Positions 17,714-27,392 are shown, counted from the first letter of the stretch. The stretch: DNA of 64,000 bases from Symbiodinium sp. CCMP2592 (GCA_905221615.1 CAJNDT010002035.1:801501-865500), one strand, 5' to 3'. The notes: a model not told the origin generated them from the sequence alone. A program made the numbers and translations.

Positions 17714-18439
17714 TATGTGGAGCCTCTTGGATAGGGACCGTTCAAGAGGGGCCGGGGCCGAGAAGGCTTGGGGGTGTACAGGGCTGGAGTTTGAGGGGTG
17801 AAGGGCCTTCAGTAGGGTTTTTCGGGTTGAGGTTTTGTGGTTGAGGGGGTTGGGGGTTTAAGTGCCTTCAGGGGTTTGGGGGTTGAGGAGTTTAGGTATT
17901 AAAGGGGTTTGGGGGTTTAAGGGCGTTTCAGGGTTTAGGAGTGTGCTGGTTAGGTTTTGGTGACTTGCACTGGTTTAGATTTTATCTGATTTGAGGGTGC
18001 CTTTTAGGTGGTGCCTAGGTTTTGGCTTCCGCTGTTGTGGGGATATTCGTGCAGGTAGGTGTGTGAAGGGTTTCAGTTTTGGGATAGAGAGTTTAGAGTT
18101 TAGACAGGACTTCGGGTGTAATTCTCGTTGGTGTTTAGGCAGTCGGCCTTTTTTGGTCTGGGTTGCGATTAAGGGCGATTCCGAGTCTTTGGATTGTTGT
18201 TGATGCTTTAGGTTCCTCCTGAACTCATGTTTAGCTTTCCAAGCATTACCACCCTAAGTCCTGAACCGTGAAGCCTCACGTCCCTCAAGCATGTTTGCAG
18301 CTTCTGCCAGAAACTTTGAACGTTAATCGATTTGGTGGGGTATAGTTTCTGAGCTCAAAACCTACACCGGTCGCTGAGTTAATTGAAGAAATCATTCCTC
18401 GATGGCGGCTTTGGACATTCTAGGAAGCCCGCCAAACTA

Positions 18440-18512
18440 CTGTCTGGTGCTTAGTAGGGAACGGGGGAATGGATTATGGAGACGATTATTGGGGATTGTA
18501 TAGGGACTACTG
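18440..18512. mobile_element. MITE family F, left half
   Basis: CTGTCTGGTGCTTAGTAGGG, AACGGGGGAATGGATTATGG and GACGATTATTGGGGAT match 17383 up to its centre; the right arm is absent. Confidence 0.75.
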
Positions 18513-18597
18513 TACAGGAGGTAGAGCTTTAAGACTTTAAGGCGCGGGGTTTCTGAGTCGTGAGCTTCGGGTTGGAAACCCGCTTTGAACCCAAGAC

Positions 18598-18812
18598 TAC
18601 TTGGAGGTTCATGGTGTAGTTATAAGTAGGGTTATAAGTAGGGTAACTACAACTTATCACCCATAATATTAGGGGACTCATAACCCCACTTATAACTAGC
18701 CTAACCCCTACGTAATCCTTAAACCCTAAGTCCCAATAGAGCCCTTTAAGGGGGGACCCTAAAAAGGAATCCATATAACCCCACTTATAACTACCCATGA
18801 ACCTCCAAGTAA
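18598..18812. mobile_element. MITE family D-like long palindrome
   Basis: CTACTTGGAGGTTCATGGTG / TTATAAGTAGGG at the left and CCACTTATAACTACCCATGA then ACCTCCAAGTA at the right. The interior holds a second GGGGTTATAAG inversion. A solo end recurs at 19196-19230. Confidence 0.75.
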
Positions 18813-18917
18813 CCCCTACACCCTATACCCTTATAGAATCCCTATAGATCCCTTTAAAGGGGGTCCTTAAAGGAGCCCTTATATCTACCCACCCATGAAC
18901 CCCCAAAACTAGCTCAG

Positions 18918-18968
18918 GCCTGCGGCTTGACAACGAGAGATGATGGCATCTTCTGGATGGCCGTGGAG
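18918..18968 (+). CDS. Calpain-like protease, FWM exon
   Basis: A 51-nt exon encoding ACGLTTRDDGIFWMAVE. The 'DdGtFWM..eDF' motif closes the calpain protease core (PC2). Acceptor gctcag|GCC. With a GA donor (GTGGAG|GAGACC) it joins in phase 0 to DFVQLAD at 21257, restoring the consensus FWM..eDFv. The frame stays open only 21 bases further, running into the terminal repeat of an element inserted from 18981. Confidence 0.87.
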
Positions 18969-18980
18969 GAGACCGCGAAA

Positions 18981-19071
18981 CTTACCTTTGGCTAGTAGGG
19001 AATGGAAGAATGGTAGTAATGGTAGTTATAGTTGTACCCCATTCCTCCATTCTCTACTAACCAAAGGTAAG
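18981..19071. mobile_element. MITE family E copy with GAAA target duplication
   Basis: CTTACCTTTGGCTAGTAGGG and CTCTACTAACCAAAGGTAAG are terminal inverted repeats; inside, GGAAGAATGGTAGTAATGG faces CCCATTCCTCCATTC. GAAA directly precedes and follows the element (18977-18980 and 19072-19075), consistent with a 4-bp target duplication. It sits 12 bp inside the intron after the FWM exon. The right end reads CCAAAG|GTAAG, a donor-like sequence. Confidence 0.9.
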
Positions 19072-19124
19072 GAAAAAGCCCCGACAACCGTGGGTTTGGG
19101 CTACTGGGAGGTGAATGGGCAGAT

Positions 19125-19190
19125 ATAAGGGGTCCTTTAAGGGCCCCCTTTAAAGGGATCTATAGGGATTCTATAAGGGTATAGGGTTTA
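19125..19190. repeat. Dispersed CTTTAAAGGGATCTATAGGG motif
   Basis: Reverse orientation of CCCTATAGATCCCTTTAAAG, which recurs at about 8530, 18838, 25133, 29680, 43630-43775 and 44220. It behaves as a dispersed short repeat separate from the MITE families. Confidence 0.6.
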
Positions 19191-19736
19191 GGGATTACTT
19201 GGAGGTTCATGGTAGTTATAAGTGTACCACCCAAGCCTGGTACCACCCAAGCCTGATCTATAGTTGCTATGTTTACAATGGCTCATCATCGGCAGTCTGA
19301 CTGAAGCCTGGGCCGAAAAGCAACCCGCTCAGGTGGTCCTCGGTTGCTAGGGATCAAAATAGCCCAAAAGCCTTATAGAGTATGATCTTTGGGACCAAAA
19401 GCCTTGATATAATATATGAGTCCTTAGATCCTTAGGGGTTGCTTGGTGCAAGTCCTGCGAGGGGGTAGAGGGTTGATTGCCGGTATCACCAAAGGAAAAC
19501 CGCATATACGCTCTCCGTTACTCTTAAAGCACTCACCACAATCCCTGGTTTAAGCACCAAGCTCTGAAGCCGTCGGAACGATTCAGGTAACCTGCAAAGG
19601 AAGCTTGAACGAAGCTCTTAAAAGAAGCCTTAAACGATCCCTCATAAAAACCGGACTTCCCGTGAAGAAGTTGGTTGTGGGTCTTCGCGTGGGTGATTTC
19701 ACAAGGGTTTGGGTTGGTGCAAAGGCTTTATATAGC

Positions 19737-19855
19737 TGGGTTCTTGTTAAAGAATGGGTTTGTTAAAATTTAAGGTAACAAAATAGGGATCTATAGTAAA
19801 TAATATGGTTTCTTGATTGTGGTACCAAAAATTAAATCCTTTAACAAGAAGTTAC
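19737..19855. mobile_element. MITE family J copy
   Basis: TGGGTTCTTGTTAAAGAATG to AAATCCTTTAACAAGAAGTT, with ATAGGGATCTATAGTAAATA in the centre. Confidence 0.85.
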
Positions 19856-19859
19856 TATA

Positions 19860-20340
19860 GGAGCCTTAATCGTCGGAATAGGTTCCCTGCAGCATCCATG
19901 GGCCAACCATGGCAATGTCCACTCCGACCCACTGCCATCCATGGGCAAGCCGTGATAACTTCCACTCAGACCTCATCTGCTCAAAATGCCAGCAGCATAC
20001 ATTGCTGGCACTCAGAGCATCGATCGGAGGCAGCAGGCGACACAAGACTTCCTTCCCTCGAGTCTCCATGCGAAGCATGGAAGAGAGATCCAGCCTGGTT
20101 TGTTAGAGCATTCTTCTGGAGGTATCAACTGCCGCTTGTGTCATTGACTCTGGCCGACACTTCCTAGTTTATCCTGCTGTTGTGCCTTCTGGGTTTTTAG
20201 CCCAAATATCATCGTATGTGCGGGCTTCTACATTCTAGTATAGCTATAATAATTAATAAGGAACCCTAAGAATGCTATTGATAATTGTTTCGACTCCTAC
20301 ATTTTCAGAGGCTGTCGGGACTGTAGAGATTCTCGGGTTC
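19860..20340. other. Unique-looking intron stretch
   Basis: Fairly complex sequence (19870-20170) with short competing frames on both strands, none showing a motif or the AG|G boundaries of the other exons. No gene called. Confidence 0.4.
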
Positions 20341-20369
20341 GAGGCTTCAGTTTTTTTGCAGCGCTTGGG

Positions 20370-20453
20370 CTTATTTTTGGTTAGGTAGGGAATGGAGGAA
20401 AGGGGTACAATTATAACTACTATTACTACCATTCCCTACTAACCAAAGGTAAG
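20370..20453. mobile_element. MITE family E, second copy
   Basis: CTTATTTTTGGTTAGGTAGG to CCCTACTAACCAAAGGTAAG. The 11-mer CAGCGCTTGGG occurs just left (20359-20369) and just right (20458-20468) of it, the right one separated by TTTT. Confidence 0.85.
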
Positions 20454-20833
20454 TTTTCAGCGCTTGGGAGGATGTTTGAGGCTTTGGAGGCCTTAAGGGA
20501 GGCTCGCGAGGTGTCAGGGTCTGGCTTGGGTTGAACGGTTTAGGGCTTTAGTGGTTTGGGGTTTCGAGTTCTAGGGTTTGGGGTTCAGGGTTTTTGGTTT
20601 AGGGGTCGGGGCTGGTCAGGTTTTCGACGTTAATTTTCGGGTACTTTGTGGAGGGACGCTCTTTTGCCCCCGTCTCCCAAACCTGAACCTGCACCCCCAA
20701 ATGTAGGTAAAATAGTGGCCCAATTCTTTCAGAAGGCAATTACTTTTGGTGTCCGGGAAACCTGAGGCCAACTTTCAGATGTTGCTGAGCGGCAGACAGC
20801 CTGCTCCAGGGGTGCCAAACCACCTATATCTGT

Positions 20834-20947
20834 AAGGGTCCATGTACCCAAATCGTATATACTTTGGCCCCGAAGTGCCTAAACAGGGATCACTTTGAGG
20901 CCAAAGTATATATATATATATACTATTTGGGCACATGGACCCTTAGG
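20834..20947. mobile_element. MITE family N copy
   Basis: AAGGGTCCATGTACCCAAAT / CGTATATACTTTGGCC at the left and GGCCAAAGTATATA ... CTATTTGGGCACATGGACCC at the right, with an expanded TA run in the right arm. Second copy at 40114. Confidence 0.87.
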
Positions 20948-20950
20948 GTA

Positions 20951-21064
20951 TTATTATAATCTCCATTGTAGCTCCTTTCGGGGTTACCTTTCAGGATCGT
21001 TAGAGTAATCATTGGTTAAACATGGTAAAGCCAAAAGGAATTAATTACAGTGGAGACTACAGGT
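20951..21064. mobile_element. MITE family C copy
   Basis: ATAATCTCCATTGTAGCTCC to TAATTACAGTGGAGACTACA, with CATTGGTTAAACATGG in the centre. It follows the family N element with 3 bp between. Confidence 0.85.
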
Positions 21065-21256
21065 ACTACATGATGCAGGCTTTTATTTTTCTCCCCCCGC
21101 AGGTTGGGACCTGTCCCCACCCAGTAACAGTTCAATTGTAAGTCCCTTTTCGCGGTACCTTCATCATACGCTGCTTTAAAGACCTAGAAGGTTACCATGA
21201 ACCCCTCAACCCTACACCCCTCAATCGGAAGCCCCTGCAAGCCCGAATGCCTCGAG

Positions 21257-21334
21257 GACTTCGTCCAGCTCGCCGACAGAGCCAACTTTTCTCGCACCTT
21301 CGGTCCCTCCTGGCAGAGCCCTGGCAAGCACAGG
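21257..21334 (+). CDS. Calpain-like protease, end of protease core
   Basis: Encodes DFVQLADRANFSRTFGPSW then QSPGKHR. 'eDF...f....fcrtf.p.W' is the usual end of the calpain PC2 subdomain. Acceptor cctcgag|GAC, phase 0 after the FWM exon. Donor AGG|GTGAGA is canonical GT; if the exon ends one base earlier (CACAG|GG), it joins in phase with the exon at 21991 (...KHR|SVKCYSRFS). The frame upstream of 21257 (CKPECLE) is also open. Confidence 0.85.
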
Positions 21335-21467
21335 GTGAGATACATAATTCTCTCGAACCGCTGAACCCCGAAACCCCTAAACCCTAAGCCCAAACCCCCT
21401 AGTATAGAGTGTCGCTTGGGCTCCCAAACGTCAAGGTGCTGCATTAAGAGTAGAATTATCTACTATC

Positions 21468-21572
21468 CGGGCCTTAATAATTACCTAAACTGTTTTTGTG
21501 GTTCCTGATCATAAGTATAGTATAGTGGGCCCCCAAACCCTATTCTAATTATGAAGGCCCCTATATCAGGGC
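21468..21572. mobile_element. MITE family A copy
   Basis: CGGGCCTTAATAATTACCTA to TATTCTAATTATGAAGGCCC, with TTGTGGTTCCTGATCATAAG inside. Confidence 0.85.
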
Positions 21573-21990
21573 TGCCCGAAGCGACCCAAAACCCCAAGCC
21601 CCTAACACAGACGCCTTAACGGAGCCCTCGGAGGAACTTCTGAAGGACGGATAAACCCTAAACAGAAAAGTGGCTTTGGGTGGGGATTTTGGGGTTGATC
21701 ACAAGTGTCATGCCCATACTCTTCGTACTCTTCGGCTGTTTCCTTCGTTGTAAACCCTAATTAGTATCATATGATGGTACTCGAAGGGTGCTGTGAAAGA
21801 GGGAATGGGGTTTGGGGTTCCTTGGGTGGGTTCTTGACAGGGCTCTAGAAGGGACCTATAATCAAGTTCTATACCAAAGGGGCCCAGGTGGGGTGGAGCG
21901 TGCATTCACGAACAGGAGGTAGGATTCGTCTCTATGGAAACTTATTTGGGGACTGAGCTAGCCTTAAACTTTAATTACAGCATAGCCGAG

Positions 21991-22063
21991 GTCCGTGAAA
22001 TGCTACAGTCGCTTCAGTGAGACGCCGCTGCGAGCCCGCGCCAAGAAGGCCTACCAAGCACAG
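21991..22063 (+). CDS. Probable exon after the protease core (SH3-like start?)
   Basis: Encodes SVKCYSRFSETPLRARAKKA YQAQ, entered with one base completing a codon. The acceptor gccgag|G and a GA donor CAG|GACGAC fit the gene's splice pattern, and the phase fits if the previous exon ends at 21333. 'ArAkkaYqAqdddE' resembles the first strand of an SH3 domain (ALYDY/AxYxAxxDDELS), and reading on gives DDES. The SH3 reading is my inference from a short match only. Confidence 0.5.
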
Positions 22064-22180
22064 GACGACGAATCCCGGTCGTGTTGATGGTTGTTGGTTT
22101 GAGGGCTGAGAGCTTATGACTTCGGGCTTAACATTCAGGGGGTAAGTAGGGGTCAAGAAGTAGGTTGTTGACGAGAACTG

Positions 22181-22283
22181 CTATAGTCAGTCTCCATTGC
22201 AGTCCCTGTTTCGGTGGCTCTTGATGCTCATAAGAATATAGTTGATGAAACCGAAAACGGAAATACAATGGAGACTAGAGATA
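22181..22283. mobile_element. MITE family C copy
   Basis: CTATAGTCAGTCTCCATTGC to GAAATACAATGGAGACTAGA. Confidence 0.8.
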
Positions 22284-22382
22284 CGAAGTCTTATTAAATA
22301 TATAATTCCTTGGGCCTTAGGAACCCCTTTAAGCCCTAAGTATATACTATATGGGCACATGGAGACTAAGCGCCAGAACTCG

Positions 22383-22480
22383 GTTTTAGCCTATGGGGGT
22401 TTAGTAGGGATTAGGGTTCCCATAATAGGGCTCATATTAAGGAATCCCACCCCCCCAAGCCCCCTTTTGGCATCCCATCA
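22383..22480. mobile_element. MITE family L copy
   Basis: GTTTTAGCCTATGGGGGTTT, AGTAGGGATTAGGGTTCCC, ATAATAGGGCTCATATTAAG and CCCCCTTTTGGCATCCCATC. Nearly the same sequence lies at 27790-27904. Confidence 0.8.
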
Positions 22481-22850
22481 AGAACCGCGGTAGCAGCAGT
22501 TCCCTTGTAAGCTTCAGCTAGAAGTCCAGGCTGCCAAAGTCCCAACCGTTGCAAGAAGTTCCCTAAACCCTAACCCCCTAAGGCTCCAAGGACTTACATT
22601 TTAAGGCATTTGGGCCTAAATACCATATTATATAAGGCTTTTGGCCCATTTTGAGCCTTAGGGTAAACTTGCCCCAAACCCTAAACCTTGAACCTTAAAG
22701 CCTAAATCTTTCAACACAGGTGTGGATTTGGAAAGCCTGAGGTTTACGGATCACTAGAGACAGTACCCTCTTTCACGGAGGTGGGCGGCCTAGGCCTTGA
22801 GTTTAGGGTTTAGGGTTAAGGGGGACCCCGCTATGGAAACCATATATTGT

Positions 22851-22952
22851 AGGGGCCTCAATAAACAATTACCTATGCTATTTTTTGGGGGGTTCCTCAT
22901 TACTATAACAGTATAGTATACCCAAAAACCCTATTCTAATCATTGAGGCTCC
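22851..22952. mobile_element. MITE family A copy
   Basis: AGGGGCCTCAATAAACAATT to CTATTCTAATCATTGAGGC; the purine side has TTTTTTGGGGGGTTCC. Confidence 0.85.
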
Positions 22953-23079
22953 TTGTTTTAATGTTCCCCTTATAGATCCCTTGTAGAAATCCTTAAAGGA
23001 ACCCGTTCAAGGAACCCTATTCCAAAACGAACTTCCTCACAAGGACCTTCCCGGCCCTTTGAATCTTGTTTTTGTGCCG

Positions 23080-23210
23080 TTGCGGTTTAGGGTTTAGGCT
23101 TTAGGGTTTAGGGCTTAGGGGTTTAGGGGTTTAGGGGTTTATGGGTTTAGGGTTCAGGCTTTAGGGTTTCGGGCCTAGGGGTTTAGGGGTTTAGGTCGAG
23201 GAACTCGTAA
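23080..23210. repeat. GGGTTTAGGGGTTTAGG monomer cluster
   Basis: Close to uninterrupted TTTAGGG/TTTAGGGG units. Confidence 0.8.
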
Positions 23211-23219
23211 TTACATCTA

Positions 23220-24300
23220 GAGGGCGTAAGCCCTAAACTCCAACAAGAGATGGTTTGGGTGGTTGCCTGTGGTGTCATCACAGGTGGGTAAACAAGCCTC
23301 CGGCTTCGCTGGGTTTAGGTTTTCGGACGCCACCGTGATTATCATCTGCATCATTGCCTTCTCTTCCCCTGTCATGCCTTAGTAGCTGAGTGGATACACT
23401 TTACACGTTTTGGGATAATATTAACCACCATGAAACTAGAAATGCACACTTTTTTGGGGGGCTTGTGAACTCAGCAACTAAGATGCTGTTGCCCCTGCCA
23501 GAAAGTTCAGAACACAAGTCTCCCTTCGTGAGGGTTGCAGTGGAGATCCTATAGACCAGGCCAATAGACTGAAGGGTTTGGTTTCTTGACCCCGGGCGAG
23601 GGTTTAGGGTTTAGGGGTTTAGGGTTTACAGTTTAGAGTTTAGGATCCTTGAACTCTAAACCGTAGACCTCAGCACGGGTTCTTCCACCAAGACCCCAGC
23701 CCAAGGCAGAGATCTCATTCCAGAAGGGAGACACGATCGAGGTGATTGAAGTCCAAGGACGGCGGACAGACCCTAAACCCTGAACCTTAAAACCCTAAAC
23801 ACTTAAACCCCTCAAGCCTAAACCCCTAACCCGCTCAACCAAAAGGCCTAAGGAGGCTACATCCTCAACTAAAGATCCTGCCATCCAGTGCTAAGATCCC
23901 CAAACCAACCTTTAAACCTTTTGGGTTCTTATAGTTTAGTAGGAATCGGAAAGTTTAACCCTCCATTTAGGGTGCCCCTGGCCTGAACTCTCTCGTGACG
24001 TTTAGGGTTTAAGCTTCCTGGGACAATCTTAACCAGCAAATCGCAAGAATTTAGGAGTGGCGTCCCAAAAATGTAAAAATCAAGCACAGTGACGTGCATT
24101 GTGGGCTTGTAGTAGGCTCCATGGGTAAAAGAAGGTGTCAGCAATCACGGCTCTGGGTAAAGGCTCTTATTATCGGTTATATTCAGTTACCACGGCAAGC
24201 AAAACGGCTGATTTGCCTCCCAGTATCCGAAGCATGGCAAATAACTTGGACAACAAGCGTCGGACCCTATACAGCAAACCCTGAACCCCAAACCTCAAAC
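23220..24300. other. Intron stretch with no recognised exon
   Basis: Mix of TTTAGGG/AAACCCT monomers (23600-23660, 23760-23840) and unique sequence. A frame at 24094-24306 is not supported by motif or splice sites. Confidence 0.4.
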
Positions 24301-24308
24301 CCCTGAAG

Positions 24309-24396
24309 CCGTACTATTTTGGTGGTTCCTGGTTCCTTATTATAATTATAGTCTTACGAGCCCCAAAACCCTATTCTAATTATTAAGGCCCCCCAT
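24309..24396. mobile_element. MITE family A, left end missing
   Basis: TACTATTTTGGTGGTTCCTG to TTCTAATTATTAAGGCCCCC. A solo right end (CATTAAGGCCCCTATAG) lies at 24456-24472, 11 bp before the next exon. Confidence 0.75.
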
Positions 24397-24483
24397 ATTA
24401 TAGTACTTTTACAGATCCCTTATACTTACCCTTTAAAAGGAACCCTTTTCAAGTCATTAAGGCCCCTATAGCAAACCCGACAG

Positions 24484-24577
24484 GATACTGGACCAAGGGC
24501 AAGGTGGAGCGTACTGGGGAGGAAGGCTTCTACCGAACCAAAGACGCGGAAATGAAGACGGCGACCGCCTACAAGTG
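24484..24577 (+). CDS. Probable exon (GYWTKGKVERTGEEGFY)
   Basis: Encodes YWTKGKVERTGEEGFYRTKD then AEMKTATAYK, entered as G|GA (Gly). Acceptor acccgacag|GA fits. 'GYW.Gk....GeeGfy' resembles the SH3 'GWWkG......GyfP.nYV' strand pair, compatible with the SH3-like start at 21991. The donor is unclear; the sequence turns into TTTAGGG monomers by 24583. Base composition and amino-acid text are clearly exon-like, but the family is tentative. Confidence 0.55.
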
Positions 24578-24803
24578 CCCTTGGGGTTTAGGGTTTAGGG
24601 TTGGCTGTTCTAAGCCGACATCCTGAACCTGGTGCTCCTTGTGTCTGCAGCTGCTCTTTTTCGCCACCAACATTCAGGGTTTAGGATTTTGGCTGTTGAT
24701 ATGTCTGTTCTCAGTACCGACGAGGCGGCGATGCTGGTGGGGGCTGGGGTCTCCTGAAATCCACGAACCCATGGGCTTTCGGGTCGAGGGTTCGCAAACT
24801 TAG

Positions 24804-24845
24804 GTCGGAGCCGGAGTGAGCGGAACCTTCAAGACGGGTCCCAAG
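24804..24845 (+). CDS. Possible exon (VGAGVSGTFKTGPK)
   Basis: A 42-nt open segment bounded by acceptor aacttag|GTC and donor CCCAAG|GTTCAC, phase 0 at both ends. The frame continues as VHEASCNIYVCMDPKLLATP, so the exon may extend to about 24900. No domain recognised. Confidence 0.35.
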
Positions 24846-24986
24846 GTTCACGAAGCTAGTTGCAATATTTATGTGTGTATGGACCCGAAGCTGCTGGCAA
24901 CCCCAAACCCCAAACCGTTGACGTTCGGGTTCAGGGTTCTGGATTCTGGGGTTTTTGGGTTCAGGGTTCAGGGGTCTGGGTTTATG

Positions 24987-25113
24987 TTACTTAGCGGATC
25001 ATGGGACTTAGTAAGTAGGTTATAACTGGGGTTATAAGTCCCCTAAGTGGGGTTATCCTAATTATAACCTACTTATAACCCTACTTACTAAGTCCCATGA
25101 TCCTTTAAGTAGA
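24987..25113. mobile_element. MITE family D copy, intact
   Basis: TTACTTAGCGGATCATGGGA / CTTAGTAAGTAGGTTATAA at the left; TTATAACCCTACTTACTAAG then TCCCATGATCCTTTAAGTAG at the right. Confidence 0.9.
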
Positions 25114-25477
25114 CCCTAAATCCTAAACCCTATAGATCCCTTTAAGGAACCCTTATAGATCCCTTTAAGGAGCCCTTTAAGGAACCAAAGGATGTTAGGA
25201 TGATCCTTGAAGTATGGGATACTATAAGGGATTTATAGGGGTACTACAATATAGGGGCCTTAATAACTCGAATAGGGTTCCTGTAAAGGGCTACTATAAG
25301 GCATCTATAGGGGTACTATAGATTAAGTAGGATTTAGAGTTCAGGACCCTGGTTCGGGGTTTAGGTTGTGGTTTAGGGCTCAGGGTTCGGGGGTCTGGGT
25401 TTAGGATTCCGCGTTCTGGGTTCAGGGTCCTGGGTTTAGGTGAGGGTTAGGGTTCGGGGTTCTGGGTTTAGGTGCTC

Positions 25478-25578
25478 CGGTTGATGATATAAATCCTGCA
25501 GTACCTTAAGGACCTTAAACGATGGGAATTATGGGATATTGCTTCTTATGGGTAATGCAGGATTTATATCATCAACCG
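25478..25578. mobile_element. Perfect-arm palindromic element
   Basis: CGGTTGATGATATAAATCCT GCA at the left is matched exactly by TGCAGGATTTATATCATCAA CCG at the right: a 23-bp perfect inverted repeat, 101 bp overall, around TACCTTAAGGACCTTAAACG. Probably recently inserted; no second copy noticed. Confidence 0.88.
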
Positions 25579-25604
25579 TCCTTCACGGCACTGGCATTTG
25601 CAAG

Positions 25605-25665
25605 GTACGAGTTCTCCGTAAGCGACATGGCCGACGAGGCACCAGTCATACTCACTCTGATGCCT
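25605..25665 (+). CDS. Probable exon (YEFSVSDMADEAPVILTLMP)
   Basis: Acceptor atttgcaag|G, then YEFSVSDMADEAPVILTLMP. A 'y.f.v......vil.L' strand pair is what a calpain C2-like domain (domain III) would show ('y.l.v.....v.i.L.Q'), but the match is short. It follows the perfect-arm element by 26 bp and is followed by TTTAGGG monomers. Donor not clear. Confidence 0.5.
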
Positions 25666-25669
25666 GGCT

Positions 25670-25745
25670 GCTTTAGGGTTCAGGGTTTTAGGGTTTTAGG
25701 GTTTAGGGTTTAGGGGTTTAGGGTTTAGGGTTTAGGGTTAAGGCA
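25670..25745. repeat. GGGTTTAGGG array
   Basis: About ten TTTAGGG units, one of the cleaner + oriented arrays. Confidence 0.85.
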
Positions 25746-25879
25746 TGGCTCATTCCCCTCTCACCGAAGGAAACCGACGGAATCGTCAACCCTTAACAGT
25801 AAACCCTTCTCCGGGTAATTGGAAGTTGTTGCTGCTTCTCCGGCTCTTGTTGCTTCTGGGAGTGCCCTGAATCTCTCCC

Positions 25880-26400
25880 CAGGGTTCAGGGTTTAGAGTC
25901 CCGGGATCATCAACGCGTTTTCACTAGCTGGGAGCTCCGCTATACTTGTAACTTGAAGCTCTCGAGCGACAGTGTTCGTTTGTGTTCTTGTTCCATTGAG
26001 AAGCCGCAACAGCACGTTTGGCACGTGGCCCGTGGCTGAAGTCATGTCTCCAGACGTTGCTGTTTCTACATCGGAATGGTCTATCTGAATCCATCTTTGG
26101 ATCGCAAGGTTTCTGCAGGGATTTCTCATCACCTCCACTGCCTCTTGTCTTCGTTTTGGCGTTCTGTGCGAAGCTTGGAGATATGTGGTCCTTTTCCCTA
26201 GCCCCTGGCTTTAGGGTTTAGGGTTTAGGGTTACCCTAAAGCCCAGACATGCCGAAGCCCTGCACAAACCGAGGATGCGTGAGAACCAGAAGCAATGCCG
26301 CGAGTGGAACAAGCGCACCTTGCCCTGCATCTCTGTGTCCGCCTGCCTGAGCGCCTGTGGTGGGGTTTGGGGTTAAGGGCCAAACCCAGCTGATATGAAA
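25880..26400. other. Stretch with competing frames on both strands
   Basis: A minus-strand frame (26138-25893) reads IQRWIQIDHSDVETATSGDM and looks exon-like, and a + frame overlaps it. Neither shows a motif, and no splice context decides between them. Uncalled. Confidence 0.3.
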
Positions 26401-26481
26401 GCCTAAATAGTTGCCAATAATGTTTCTCAGCGTTCCTTACAATCAGGAGCCCAAGACCCCACTCCAATTATCAAGGCCCCT
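26400..26481. mobile_element. MITE family A copy, diverged
   Basis: AGCCTAAATAGTTGCCAATA to CCAATTATCAAGGCCCCTAC. A solo right end lies at 26590-26612. Confidence 0.65.
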
Positions 26482-26864
26482 ACATTATCAGCATGAAGCC
26501 TCAGCGACTAGAGAAGCTTACGTGTCTTTCTTTTTTCTTCTCAGGGTTTCATTCTGTAGTTATTCCATGCTATTTATCTAAAGTTTGCTCTAATTATGTA
26601 GGCCCCTATACAGAGAGCTCCGTGCGACGTTTTTCCGAATCAGTGTTCCCCAGAATAGTCTTCCAATGGCCAGCGTTCAACAGGTAGCAATGAAATCCCT
26701 CTGCAGCACCTATACACGAATAGTTACCCAGTACCTAAAGACTGATAGTTACCAATAGTGTAACCCTAAATATTCAGGCTCCTGTTTTCGGCCAGCATTC
26801 GTGTTTTCGACTCGGGACGAAACACGAGACAAGCTCGGATGGAGGGCACGAGGTCCCATCTTCG

Positions 26865-26976
26865 ATGTGGGTGGTTGTCAATATTATGGCCCCTTTTCGA
26901 GTAACCTACATATTCGGTGCCGCCATACTATAACATGGACCCCAGAAAGGCACCATCATTTTGACCACCACCCATG
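26865..26976. mobile_element. MITE family H copy
   Basis: ATGTGGGTGGTTGTCAATAT to ATTTTGACCACCACCCATG, with GGTGCCGCCATACTATAAC in the centre. Confidence 0.87.
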
Positions 26977-27063
26977 TCTGTACGCGTGTCTTGTCGTTGC
27001 GTGTGCCTTTTGCCTCTGGCGGCGAGCAACTGCATATCTTTCCCATGCTGTTTACCTACAACG

Positions 27064-27180
27064 TCAGAAATGATGGTGATGGTGGTGACGATGCGTGACG
27101 ACGACGATGTTGATGATGATGATGGTGATCATGATGATGACGATGCTGAAGATGTTGCTGCCGCTGGCCGTTACGATTGA
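27064..27180. repeat. GAT/GAC imperfect trinucleotide tract
   Basis: GATGATGATGATGGTGATCA and similar; one + frame gives RDDDDVDDDDGDHDDDDAED then VAAAGRYD and a stop. Treated as simple repeat; an acidic exon is not excluded. Confidence 0.65.
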
Positions 27181-27392
27181 ATGTACAGCAGGAGAAATGT
27201 GAGTACTGGGTGCATCGTGACAAGTATGCAATCTTGTGAAGTCACAACACTTCTCGGTAGACATAGTGCTACTAGCATGTTTGGAAATGTGTACCTAGAT
27301 CCTCCATCTACCCATTATCTGGGACCATATACCCCTATTTGAGGGTACAACGAGCGTCCTGGTAGCAGTGGATTTACGACTAATGATGAATA

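Noticed and set aside
25893..26138. Minus-strand frame MEVMRNPCRNLAIQRWIQID
   Set aside because: Looks mildly coding and contains 'RNP', but no calpain context (no W after it), no splice sites and an overlapping open + frame.
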